DNA of 64,000 bases from positions 17,089,934 to 17,153,933 of the forward strand of contig JAAOOA010000033.1 of assembly GCA_012861695.1 (NCBI GenBank), given 5' to 3'. The translations under genes were made by a program, and so were the position numbers. The stretch comes from Trematomus loennbergii. Taxonomy: Eukaryota > Chordata > Actinopteri > Perciformes > Nototheniidae. The notes below the pieces were generated by a model. That model worked only from the letters and a program-made list of their open reading frames with translations. It had not been told where the DNA came from and did no database searches. Positions 24,601 to 36,690 of the stretch are shown here, in pieces (positions within the stretch are counted from its first letter, which is position 1; the number at the start of each line of letters is the position of its first letter).

Positions 24601-27600
24601 TCACAGGTTTGTCTGCAGTGGAGGTTTTTCAGTTAGATGGATGTCGGAGCTGATGACAGCTAAGCCTGTGTTTGCATCTCTTCCTCCCCTCTCGTAGTAA
24701 GCCATATTTGACTTTCCATCCAGCGTGCCTGGTGTGATGGACAGCTTCAGTTTCTGTAGAAGATATGGACACATAATGTTAACAAATGGCTTGGTTTAAT
24801 ATAAACATAACAGTGGAGGAAGAAGTACTCCGATGAGAAAAGTCCTAAATCCGAAACGTTATCCAAAAGTTACTTAAGAGAAAGTACAAAAGTATCATCA
24901 GCAAAATGCCCTTAAAGTAAAAATATCAAATTTCACAGTGTAATATAAACTACTATTAACTGAGAATTATTATAAACTTATGTATTTCAGTTTCATAGGT
25001 AAGATACATTCTTTCCAATTTGAGATACTTTGTGTACCACTGAGTATATAAGTTGTAATAGAGTAAGATGTATAATATTTCCTTTTGAGATGTATTGAAG
25101 TACAATTATAAAGTTGCATATGGGAATACACGAGTGCTAGTATCTCAAAATGGTCGGTTCGTAAATGCACTTACTTATATTCCACTTCTACTCATAGGTA
25201 TATCTGCGATGTGTTTGGTGGTATAAAAAAATAAAAATGTGTGTCACCTGGATGAAGGAGCCAGGCAGCACCCACAGTGTGTGCACAGCACCCAGAGGAA
25301 TCCAGATGATGGAGCCCATGGCGATGAGCCAGCCGACCCCCTGAGCCCAGGGGGGGAACACGTAGTCCTCATAGCGCGCTGGTTTGAACTGGATGATGGA
25401 GAAAACCAGGATAACCTGCAGGAAAAGAACGCTTAGTTATAAGACTTTTTACATAGATCTCATTATTGCTTTTAGGTAATATTCATTAAAAAAAAATGTT
25501 TAAATGGTGTTGACTTACACCAACTAGCACGGGAGCAACTATCAGCCAACACACTCTGAAGAACAGGTTTGCTCTTTTTCCAGTCATCTCCTCCAGGTTG
25601 TCTGAAAGTCGAGTCACCCCTGTGCATGGAAGGCTAACTCAGTAAACAGCAATGCATGTTGACAGACTTGACAGCATTTGGCAATGAGAAATAGAGGTAA
25701 ATATAAGCAGTGTTAGAAAGTAACGAAGTACAATAAATCAAGTATGGTACGTAAGATAATTTTACCTTTCAGGATTGTGCTTTTTTTCTTTACTACATTT
25801 GTCTGATAGCTTTAGATACTTTTTTCCATTATTATAGAATCTTATCTCATAAGTTGATGCCCTGCTGTAGATTAAACTACCAACAAGAGTTAACATTAGC
25901 ACCATCCTACACATCTACAGCAACCAAAATGCTAAATGAACGTTAATGCAGCAGTAATATTAATGTAAAACATGGAACACGGACTACTTTAACTACATTC
26001 AGCAGACAGTACTTAAATGTGTTATCTTATTACACAATCCAGTTGGAGTATTTTCACAGTCTGGTAATTTATTTAAGTAAAGTATCTTCTTCGTTCACTA
26101 CTGATATAGGTCACATAAATATATATTTATAATAGTACTCTCATGTGACGTAGATTATCTGGTCTTTGAACACAACTGAACATATGAGCTCACCATAACA
26201 CCAACAGATGGCTATGACCTCAAAGAATGCAAGAAACATGATGGACACAATGGCAGTGTAATGATCCATGAGCTGGAACACATAGATGCCCACCTGAAAT
26301 GAGAGACACGCTCTTTAAAACTGCAGGTAAGTTGAAATCGTGACTTAAAACTACTTTGGTTAAAGTTCACCCTTACCTGCAAGACACAAGGAATCCCCAG
26401 AATAGCCGCTGCGCCACAGACAGCAAGAACAAACAACTCCTTCCGCTTGAAAAACTTTATCAGTTTGTGATAAAATTCATCCATGAGGCTGGTCACCATC
26501 ACTTCAACCATCGCAAACTGGCAACAAAAATATCAGTCACAATATATCTCTGAATTGCTGCAAATAATTCAATGTTTATCTCCCACTGTAATGGTTTCCC
26601 CATCGTCTACCTCACTGTCCAGTCCAAGGCAGAGCAGCATGAAGAAGAACATCACAGCCCAGAGCTGAGATACTGGCATGTTGGAAAAGGCTTGTGGGTA
26701 AAAACAAAAACCAGTCCTGGACCTGGATACACAAACACAGGGGAAATTACACTAAATCATAAACAAATTTAATTGAAAGTGCAACATATGAATCATTTAT
26801 GATGATCTGATTATTTCTTGCACAACTCGGTGTCACTTGACCACAAATACAAAGGTTTAAAATCAAGCATATATTTGGAATTTTAACTGACTTGTGTATG
26901 TATTTATAATGACATCATCTCTAAAAAAAAGCCTAAACTTGTGACCCTTAAACTTGACAGGTTATTCGGACTAACATAAATACTTTCATCAATTTACAGT
27001 ACAGCTTATTGACTTAAAGTGTATGCATTAATGTTATGCAACATCAATACATGCACTTTAAAATACAGTCAAAAGAGCTTATAATGTAACACACTATTTG
27101 AAAAATAAATTCTCCTTATATATCACTTTTCCTTTTCTTGTTTTTTGATTAACAGTTTGTTTATTGTTTGTGAAACAGCAATAAAGCATGACAAGCTGAT
27201 CATTAATTTCAGTTGTTCTTTGTCCATTCATCAAGCCTTTAATTAGCTATATGAATCATATTTCATCCAATTGTATTTCTGCTCATAAAAAATGACACGA
27301 AACAATATACCATGAAGCATTGCTTTGCAAGGATACTGATTAATAACCCTTCAAACACTCACAAATGCAAATGTGTATTTACCTTCTATCTTTCTTTCCT
27401 TTGATTAAAATCATGAATATGATTAATTGTCAAACTCATATTACTATAGAAGAAGAGATGGCACTGAACCAAAATGAAAATCAAATCAATCTCCTGAAGC
27501 TGAAGAAATGAGTTACATTTATTTAAACATTTTTGTTTTCTTACCATCCACAGCCAGATCGCTGATAGGGATGCCCTGAAGATGAGACATGTATCCGAAA

Positions 27601-30600
27601 GCAGAGAAAATGACAAAACCTGCCAGGAGGCTGGTGAGGGAGTTGATAATGGCTATAGTCAGGGTGTCCCTGTGGGGAGAGAAGATGTTTTAATATCACA
27701 TTTAGACTGCCAAGTGATCATTATTGTCAGTGCTGAAGGAAGGGGTCAATTTGTATGTTGGTTTATTACTTTAGAACGTTGTTGTTGAAGGAGTTGTAGC
27801 TGGACATGGCCAAAAGGGAGCCGAAACCAATCCCGATGGAGTTGAAGATCTGTGCTGCAGCGTTCACCCACACCTGCAACACAGAGAGATGAGCATCCAA
27901 CCCACTGATCACTGCCAGTACAAATGATCCATACCCACACCCACAGTTGGATTATGTGACATTTCAGAGGCCTGAGTTTTCAGGGCCCCTCCTGGTATTA
28001 ACCTACAGGATGTCACTCTAAGAGACACATAGCTACCGACTAGTAAGAGACTAAAAACAAAGAAATAAACCAATGACAAAGACATTGAAATTTGAATAAA
28101 ATTGGGCAGTACAACATGTCAACAAAGAGGCACAAAAAGAACCACAAAGAGACACACACTCACCACAAATAAATATAAGTTGACTTTACAGAGACACAAA
28201 AAGACTACAGAGAACAAAACAATATTAAGAGATTTAAAAAACTGCTAAGTGGCGCAGAGAGACACACAATGACTAGAAAAAGAGGCATCAAGAACACAAA
28301 GCATCATACAATGACCACAAAGAGGAAAACAACTATTACATAGAGACACAAAACAACTACAAACACTCACAAAATGAGTTGAAAATTACACATTAAAACT
28401 TCAAAGGTAGATTACCTTGAAACACAAAATGTCAACTACAATTGCAGAGACACAAAAACACAATAGTGTAAAATATTGTAATGTCTGTGTGTCTTGCTCC
28501 TATTGGGCCTTTTGCTTGATTGTGTCCAGGTGCACATTATCAACGCTTATTCAAATACTAGTAGCACCTCCTGTTTCAGACAGAATAGGTGATTATTTGA
28601 ATGTCCTCTTCTGCTCTGTTTCTTCTTTCTTACCTCTACTGACAGGAGCATGTTCCAATCCGGCACAATGAAGAAGGTTATTCCATCCAATGCTCCAGGA
28701 AGCTGCACATTATTTATCAGCAGTGCAATCAGGATAATATACGGGAACAGAGCCGTAAAGTACACCACCTGCAAACAGAGACAAACAATGGTTGTTCTGC
28801 ACCGTCTGTTTGTTTGTTCTTAAATCCATCTCTCTTTTCACTCACTTTCCCTGTTGATTTGACCCCCTTAAAGATGCAGAAGTATATGATGATCCAAGCC
28901 AGAAGGAGAATGAGGAAAAGCTCCCACCGAATCAGTCCTGCTTCATCTACTCCACCAGTCTGCTGCAGCATCTTGTATCTTCAGAGAAGTCAAATGAAAT
29001 AAAAGAAGTAGAAATTAGTATTGTATATTATATTCTACGTTATTCCTTACATTATACCACACATTACCAAGTCATTTCTGGAGCAATTTCAATCAAATGG
29101 ACAATGGGCAGGGAAGCCTTAGCGTATGGTGTCCCACAGGGTTCCATTCTGGGGATTTTCATGTTTCTGATCCAGACTGGTTTCTGTTTCATAATCACCT
29201 GATCATTGGTCATTTTATCAGCCAAATACTTTGTCCCCATTCTACCATAGTATCTACCATAATATCCAACCTTATATTTGGTGCAGTAACTTCTCTACAG
29301 CAGGTGGATGCAAATGTTTTTGTGATTAGATTGTTTATGATTAGTTATTTAAGGGTCGGACGTGTCGATCAGTCGGTCAAATTGTTATTTGCATCGATTA
29401 AAACGTGGTACCATAAATATGGGTATCAGGTAACATTTTCAGATTTGAAGGCTATACAATCTCATAACATCTCAATCTGTTGACCTTTATGCTTAAACTC
29501 ACAAAGAAATTATGTAAGGCATATCTCATCCCATGTTCATACTCACAATGTGGTACACTTTTAAATTAAAGGTTGCCAAAACTGATTTTGGAAACTTTAT
29601 ACAGTATATCCAACAAAGTTTTGTTTTCTTTAGAAAGAACATTACAACCAAATGGAGCCGCTAGCATTTGGTATGGTCTCTCAGTTGGGACATTTGGCAT
29701 ATCAATTCAGTTTTTCGATCAAGAGTAACTGATGTGCTTTTTTAGAGCTGCCCCAACCTCTCTTAACTTTGACAGAATAATAATTTGCCAAGCAACCACT
29801 GTGCAGTTGTGACGTTTCTTGGCTCACATGTCGCTTATAATATTTAAACCAAAACTGACATGCCGTTGCCACGTGTCCCCTAACTGTAGTTTAAAAAAGT
29901 TAACCAATATGTGAGGTTTAGCCCCACTGTCTAAACTGCCACGTATCCTAAATGAAAAAGGTGGCTGTGTTGTGATGTGTGGGATGTGTATTTTTTTTTA
30001 TCTTAAGTATAAAATGATATTGGAAAACTAATCCCAAATACATCCACAGCATGTCAAAATAAAACGTAAAGAACAGGATATAGGATAAGATTTTATCTTA
30101 AACGAAGATAATCTATCATAAACATCAACATTTAGGTTGCCTAATGAGGTTCAAGGTTAAGAATTACACACTTCCTTAAGGTAATCTTTTTGGCAAACTC
30201 TTATCACACTTCAACTGTTATTCCTCGTATTACTCAAATTCATTTCATATGGATAGATATAATCAACAAAGTTAGTGTTGTGTGATCACCCAGCCTTGTG
30301 TCAAGCTACAGGGATTTTGTAATCTTGCTGTGATATAATGATTCTGAGCACCAGCGCTGGTTTTTCCCACACAGTGAAGCATACTTGAAGAATTCCTGGC
30401 TGGCTGTGGAGGAGTAGCTGCTGTTGGTGACATCATGACTGGTGCAGTTCTGTGTGTTCCAGGTGTTGTTGCAGTTCTGCCAGGGCAGTGGTGACTGGAA
30501 GGAGCTGAAGAGATAATACAGGGCCCAGGTGATGACCAGGTTGTAGTAGGTACACATGATGAAGGAGATGGCCACTGATGCTATGCCCACTCCTAAGGAC

Positions 30601-32150
30601 AGAACAAAATAATGTCAGCTTTTATTTTATTTTATTTGACTGGAAAAATGCTTTAATGGTGCAGAGTACCTTTTAACAGTGGGCAGACATTAGCCAGAGC
30701 ATGGACAGGCCCTCTCCTCGTGTACTGACCCACAATCAGCTCCATGTAGAGCAGAGGGACCCCCAACACCACCAGCATGAGCAGGTATGGCACCAGAAAG
30801 GCACCTGCCAGGAAGATATGTCAAGTTAACTTTCACACACTGTCCCAGTTGTATGGCAGCAACTAATATTTAACTTTTATGAAAGTCATCATTCACTGCA
30901 GTTTTTTAATCCTTTCGTCTTGTGTAGTGTTTTTGTAAATCAATGTCCCTTCCAACTGACTGCACATGGATCATTTCAGATTACAGTGGGGTGTTTTGTA
31001 TTCAACTAGATTAGATTATGTCTTTTTAAATACTGTACTTGGCCATAGAGGCAGCACAAATAAGGTTGAATACATAAAAACGAACATAACACAATAAAAA
31101 AACAAAAACAAAGAACAAATCAAAGACTTATAAGACTTAAAAAGACCTGTTTCAACAGTCAAAACATAGGCCACGTGTGCTTGGTTTAAAATAATTCAGA
31201 ATCCTTTTAAATTAGTACAATGAGAAAAGATATAGCAACTGATTCCAAGTGGAGGGAGCTGCATATTTTAACACCTTTTTCCCAGTTCAGGACAGACTTC
31301 TGGGACAGTTACTAGGAATGAGTCCTGGGAGCAGAGACAACATACCCATACTTTTTACTATTTACTTGAATAGGATGTAGTTCCATAATTAAGAGGGAAG
31401 CCCATGGACAACAACAGTCCATGGGTGGTTCACAGATAATTGAACATATCCGATCATAAACGGAGCATTGGAAGACCTATGAGATTTGTATTAAATGTCA
31501 GAGTAAATATCAGTGTACAAGGGTGGAAGTCTACTTTTTGAATGAAGAAAAACACAATAAGTTTCTGAATGTAAGGCTTAAATTAAAGAGAATCATTAAT
31601 TATACATCATCTCCTCTGCGATTCAAACTAATCTTAAATCACATATGGTGAATTGCACACTAGTAAAGCTATGTGTAGCTCACAAAGAGCCTGATTTGTA
31701 AACATGCAGATATATCAAGGTGTCATCAGCATATTAGTGGTAATTTGCCTTGGGAATATATATGATCATGACTGTTGTATGGGCTTGTAACTCATATTCC
31801 TACATGAAATACACACTGAGATAAGTTCAGAACAATTTGAACAATATTCAACAAAATCAGCATCAAGACAAATGATTAAAAAACGCTCTAACTAAACAGT
31901 TTGTTAACTAAGAGAACAACCTTTGACACCCAGTTCTCAATATATATGTAAAACACTGTGTTAGTAGAGAGGGTCTGGTTTCACAACTCAGTTTGAAGAT
32001 GAAAGGTCAGGCTTGTGTCTTACCTCCTCCACTCCTGTAGCAGAGATATGGGAACCTCCACACGTTGCCCAGACCCACAGCACAGCCGATGCCGGCCAGG
32101 GTGAACTCGATCTGCCTGCTCCATGTCGGTCTGATGGGCTGCTGCTCCAT
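24601..32150 (-). CDS. SLC6-family Na+/Cl- dependent transporter (13 coding exons, one-base frame break in exon 8)
   Basis: Exons in coding order: 32150-32024, 30804-30670, 30592-30385, 28978-28846, 28768-28634, 27873-27770, 27669-27545, 26722-26611, 26517-26377, 26293-26194, 25619-25519, 25415-25248 and 24753-24601. All joins are GT-AG. The predicted protein has about 580 aa and 12 membrane helices. TM1 reads [14 protein letters not shown], with Gly at the monoamine-transporter Asp position, so the substrate is probably an amino acid, GABA or an osmolyte and not an amine. The chloride-site residues Gln/Ser in QIFNS (TM6) and Asn/Ser in NSLTS (TM7) are kept. Extracellular loop 2 has the usual Cys pair and NNT/NCT/NSS sites. 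The N-terminus is only about 13 residues; a stop lies in frame upstream (32178-32180). [10 protein letters not shown] recalls the inebriated/fish slc6a22-like group, but the subtype is uncertain. Exon 8 lacks one base (see findings). Confidence 0.9.
24815..25200. mobile_element. Dispersed teleost repeat (AAGTACTT-type), intronic
   Basis: GTGGAGGAAGAAGTACTC, AAAGTACAAAAGTATCATCAG and related text match a very common fish repeat, also seen at 25700-26110, 54985-55090 and 63373-63610. No coding capacity. Confidence 0.5.
25700..26110. mobile_element. Dispersed teleost repeat (AAGTACTT-type), second intronic copy
   Basis: It begins GTGTTAGAAAGTAACGAAGT and continues with ACTTTACTACATTTGTC-like text. 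It is a diverged copy of the repeat seen better at 63373-63610. Confidence 0.45.
28050..28450. repeat. Degenerate minisatellite (AGAGACACAAAA-type)
   Basis: Units like ACAAAGAGACACAAAANGACTAC, about 21 bp, repeat with many substitutions through the SLC6 intron between exons 5 and 6. The pattern is seen by eye; the unit boundaries are approximate. Confidence 0.65.
29100..29185 (+). pseudogene. LINE reverse transcriptase fragment
   Basis: A short plus-strand frame reads [16 protein letters not shown], which matches the reverse transcriptase motif GVPQGSxLGPxLF of non-LTR retrotransposons. It is antisense to the SLC6 gene and lies in its intron 3. The frame closes within about 20 codons, so only a relic remains. 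Confidence 0.65.
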
Positions 32151-33840
32151 GTCTGCTGCCTGTGTCACCTCTGTCGATCATCTGGGCCCAAGCTCCATGA
32201 AAATGTTGTCTGTGTTTTAAGTGACTCAGAGTGATATAACCTTCCTTTTTATTATCCATAATGATTAGCTTAGCAGAAATCATGCAGCAGCTCCAAGGCT
32301 CACAGAGAGGGTAGTGTATGTCTTACTTAAGAGGTGTCATAAACTCATCAGATGTGTGTGGGAATAATTATTGACACTTATATTTTGAAAGTTGATTGTT
32401 TACATTCTTTACACCTATTTGGTAGCAAGACATGTCTGTATACTATTTACTCTTTCGAAGAACAAATACATATTTTTTAATAGAGTGAACTCTCCAAGCT
32501 GGATAGGAAAAGGCAACCTTTTTTAGACAAAACTTAACTACTGAATCACATAAAAAGATATCCTTTCATTTTGTAATGTACTGTATATTATTACATTGTA
32601 TTGATTCCACAAGCTCTGCCTCTGAAACACCAAAGTATTTACATCAATGGGAAATCTGAAGCTCCCCAATAAAGACAAAATGTTATTTATGACTAGAAGC
32701 TATGTTACACATAACACACACTGTATACGCAACAAGTTTTCTGTAACCCAAACCTCGGCAGGGGTCATCAATGTCAAACAAATCACATGCCTTTAGCTAT
32801 TACCTTTAAGATAAGCTGAGATAGCTGAGGGCTCTTTAAATAAGTAACCACTGAGGACACACAAAAAGCAGCAGCTTTCAAATTAGCTTTCATGAAATCA
32901 GCCTATTGGCTCTGCAATGAGGCCCACATTACAGTTGGCTATTTATTGGTTTCCTGTATCCCATATCACTAATAATGAGGGATCAATTATTCATTGTGCA
33001 TGTGGACATTTGAGAGAAAACTAAACATCTCTTTTTGCATTTGGCAAATGGGGGAAATAAAAATTATTAGGTGAAATAATGATTTCACAATCTATCCATC
33101 CATACGGCATTTAACATGTTCTGCGTGTACAGTGCAATTTTCTTATAATTGTTGCTGTTTTTTTATACTTTCTTATTCCTACCTATTTCATTTTGAACTC
33201 CTTAAGCACTTTGCACTTTTACTTCTACTTTTGTCTTTCTAAAACGTCTTCATATAGAGCAAGCTTGAGCTGCCTCTGTGTATGAAATGTGCAATACAAA
33301 TAAACTGGCCTTGCCTTCTTCTGACTACAATATCAATGTACATTGAATAAATACATTGACATACTGTATACAATTATATTTTGCGGTTAAAATGGGGCGA
33401 CAAAATTCACTTGATCATATAAAGCCTCTCGTGATTTCTCATGAGGAGAAAGCAAAGGCAGCAAGAAAAGTGTAGGGGAGGAGTTGGATGAAAAGTAAAG
33501 CGATTGGGCTGTGGGATGATTGCGATATCAGATATGGTGGAAATGCTGTGATCCCCGTCCTGTACATAACAAGCTCATACACTGAACAAACAAACTCAAA
33601 CCTGATATTCTTAGCAGCAATAGAGATGCACTAGCTTGTGCATCTCTATGAAGTCCTTTAAAGTAAGATGTCATTCATTCACAGCTGCAGGCGTGGCCCT
33701 TTGAATAATTTGCAAACATCTTAAAGAGAGTTTTTAAACCAGTAAATGTACCTTGTGATTAAATAAATACAACCCATAGAGTTAAACAAATCTGATTGGT
33801 TTCATTCTCTGTCCAACATAAATATATGATTTGTTATTTA
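32151..33840. other. Intergenic, upstream of the SLC6 gene
   Basis: This should contain the SLC6 5' UTR and promoter (minus strand), but no TATA box or CpG island is evident. The stretch at 33130-33310 resembles a LINE 3' end (GCACTTTGCACTTTTACTTC ... GTGCAATACAAATAAACTGG). Nothing else is recognised. Confidence 0.5.
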
Positions 33841-33841
33841 A

Positions 33842-34831
33842 AGGGGACCTATCATGCAAAATGCACTTTTGTACGTCTTTTATACATGAATATGTGTCCC
33901 CGGTGTTCCAGGGAACTCACCAAGTGTCAGAAAACACAACCCTCTCTATTTTCCTCCATACCCAAATCTCTAAAAACGGGGCTGCAACGGATCTGATAAA
34001 AACTGATCCAGATTTGAACACTGTCCTGACGTCAGGACGGTGGCGCTACGGCTATTGGGCCAACTCTCCACCTATCAGGGGAATGTGGGGTTGGGCCATG
34101 GCCGGCCATTGCCGCTCGAAAGCGCTGGAGACGCTGTAGTACATATGCCAGGCCTGTAAGTGGCGCTGTAGTCTGCCACAAAAGCAGCGAAGAAGACTTC
34201 CCGCGCATGGTTGCCATGGTTGCCCTTCTGTTTATTCTCCGCTGTGGCTTTTTTTCTCCCTCCCTGAGGCAAGCGTTTGCTCCCGCTGCTTTAATTCAAT
34301 GCAATCCCTCCCCGTCAAGGCAAGCACTGTAATTCTCTCCGGTTAGTCTACCAGCAGATGACAAACACCCACCTCTCCGCCTCTTCCAAGGAACGAGGGG
34401 ACCGTGCGGCAGAGTTTCAGTTAGGTTTTTTTTCGCCGGTCAAGATGTCCGTTAAAGTTTAAATCTTCCGGACAAAATTAGAAAAGTGCCGGTCAAAGGT
34501 CTTCTTTGTTATTTATTGAGCTTTAAAACAAATGAATAACGACTCTATATAATAATATAATAAAACACGGAGGACGGAGATCTCCCCCCTCTTCTGACAG
34601 CCCAGCAGCTGTTCAGAGCACGCTCCCCTCTCCTGCAGGGGGGCGTGGTCAGCTGCAGCTCACAGAATCAGCCCCCTGCAAAAACAGTGCTGGAAAGAGC
34701 AAATGGAGCGAAATGAGGCATGGCTAAAATGCAGGATCTGTTTGGTATTTTGAAAAAAAAACTATATTTATATACTTTATATAGGTATGGCCCTACAATA
34801 TATTGTTCAAATATAGCATGATAGGTGTCCT
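33842..34831. mobile_element. TTAA-flanked element A, copy 1
   Basis: The element is 990 bp and is flanked by TTAA on both sides (33838-33841 and 34832-34835). The termini are inverted: the left end reads AGGGGACCTATCATGC, and the right end reads AGGACACCTATCATGC on the other strand. A second copy in the opposite orientation lies at 42654-44160. Open frames inside are short and not protein-like. TTAA duplication suggests mobilisation by a piggyBac- or Kolobok-type transposase. Confidence 0.85.
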
Positions 34832-35851
34832 TTAACCTAAATACGAGAGATGATGTCATGCTGGTGATCGGTGGTTTGTGTCTGTGGGCCACCTGCTGGA
34901 TAAGGTGGGCATCAGTCTGTGTCTCTGGGTGGGGGCATGCATGGCAGTTCTTTATCAATTGTCCTACCTTAATACTATACTCAAGTATAAGGATGCACTT
35001 GTTTTGATAAAGAAGGTGCAATTAAGAAGATGTGCTACTGTCCATAGCACATTTTGCATCTATCTGAGGAATGTGTCCTTAGTTTTTTAATATGGTTGTT
35101 CTTAAGGGCCCTCACGCCCTTATCTGGGCAACAAAGCTACTGGCCTTTTAGAAATCAACAGTACACACGTTCAGGAAAGCTTTCGAATGCAGCTTTAAGG
35201 GTGTGTGGGGCCGGATCTACCATATCGGCAACCTGGGCAAAGGGGGCCCCCCAGTTTTTTTTGTCGATAAGAGGATATGGGCTTAGAGTTACAGCATGTC
35301 CTATTTTAAAAATGTGATGCTCTTGAAATATAATAAATTCTTATGATGGAAAACATCTCCTTGCTACAACATAGTTTATTTTCTTCTTTTGCACACCTTT
35401 TCATATAGTAACCTATGTCCATGTGTTTCTGTTTGGGTGTTAGATTGGTCTATTACTAAGAGTTTTAATTCATTATTTACATTTCATATTGTGTATTCTT
35501 TGGATACTCTATTGATATATTGAAAAATAAAGAAAAAAATATCTATTTTGAAATTTATTTATTTTTACTTATTTTTTAAAAATTCTTTATTAAAAATAAA
35601 TCTGATTTGTACAGCATTTGAGTAGGATAGTAGTATTTTAAAGTGTCAAAAACAAAGTGAAAGTAACAGACTGGAACAAGAACAACCAGTGTTTTTTTTA
35701 CCTACTAGTACTACCAAACAAAGTAGGCATTTTCTTTGTGCCACTGCATCTCACAAATAAACAAGGAAATTGAATAATCAGACCCTGCAATAAAATAAAT
35801 CAAGTTTCACTTTAGTTGTTCAAGTAACTCAACTCAAACTCACTAACTCAC

Positions 35852-36008
35852 TCACTCAGCATCATCAGACAGGTTTTTTTTTAGGAATATGAGCATGTCC
35901 ACATTTCCAGGTAGAAGCTGGGATGTTTGGGCGTTTACAATATCCCCTGCTGTGGAAAAAACTCTCTCGCTTGGTACTGATGTTGCTGGGACAGCAGTGG
36001 TCGAGTTA
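35852..36008 (-). pseudogene. hAT transposase C-terminal dimerisation domain fragment
   Basis: Reading the minus strand from 36008, an open frame of about 52 codons gives TTAVPATSVPSERVFSTAG, then QLLPGNVDMLIFLKKNLS, and stops at TGA (35852-35854). SVPSERVFSTAG followed by the L-P-x-N-V-x-x-L-I-F-L-x-x-N motif is diagnostic of the hAT family dimerisation region (ZBED-like transposases). The coding sequence upstream is lost after a T-rich break at about 36015. It is a relic of the surrounding hAT element and not a host gene. Confidence 0.88.
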
Positions 36009-36055
36009 ACCGAATATTTTTTTTAACAATGACGGAAAACTCTGAAAGCAGTCTG

Positions 36056-36361
36056 TCATTTTGACAGATTAGAACAAACTCGGAACAGCGCCAAAGTTTC
36101 CCCGCAGCGAGGCTCTGGTGTTTGCCGTGTTATACATGCCCTCCAAAGGGAAATTATATAGTTTCTAAACCGTACTTTGGCGTACAGATCATTGAAATGT
36201 CTGGGAGTTTTTGCTTTACGCCATGCGTGCTCCCGCGAGGTGCATGCATATCTCGGTGGGCATGCATAACCCCCTCCCCCCCGTTGACAGTGAGGTGTCG
36301 GCCAGAACGCCGACACCTCCTCATCACTCCACCGCTCCCATGTTTTTTTTTGTGTTGCCAT
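36056..36361 (-). pseudogene. Remnant of Harbinger Myb/SANT-like protein
   Basis: The minus-strand frame starts MATQKKTWERWSDEEVSAF, which matches the start of the trihelix/Myb-SANT accessory protein of PIF/Harbinger elements (W-S-D-E-E-V). The text after about residue 20 no longer looks like the family, so the gene is truncated or rearranged. Confidence 0.6.
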
Positions 36362-36690
36362 AAATTATTCTCTCTCCGTTGGTGCGCGGGGCTAATGCTA
36401 ATGCTAATAATGCTAATGCCAGCAAATACAATGGCGGCTTCACAAAACTTTTCCGAGTTTTACAGGGCGTGGTTTGCAATTCGCCCAGCCAATCAGAAAT
36501 TGGAACTTTTTTCTCCCCAGGAAAGTACCACCTCTCTAGCAGGGACTGAAAAGGGGGGAAAAAGTTCTCATGAACTAAGTTCTCTTTTTGGTGTGAACGC
36601 AAAATCCCAGGAACTATCGGAACTAAAAGGGAAAAGTACGGGGAAAAGTACGGGGAAAAGTAATCCGGTGTGAAAGCGCCTAATGGGACC
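36362..36690. mobile_element. Harbinger terminal region
   Basis: This stretch lies 5' of the SANT remnant. It has GGTGTGAACGC, a triple GGGGAAAAGTAC repeat (36638-36662) and CCGGTGTGAAAGCGCC. This arrangement matches the Harbinger-like ends at 1300-1390 and 2500-2530. An ATGCTAATGCTAAT short repeat is at about 36394-36420. Confidence 0.55.

Noticed and set aside
26611..26722. Explaining the SLC6 exon 8 frame problem by an alternative splice site
   Set aside because: Conserved residues on both sides of the shift lie within the same exon and only a base-level indel reconciles them.
34032..34272. Minus-strand frames within element A copy 1, also found in copy 2
   Set aside because: The shared frames reflect shared repeat DNA; the composition is not protein-like and there is no known domain.
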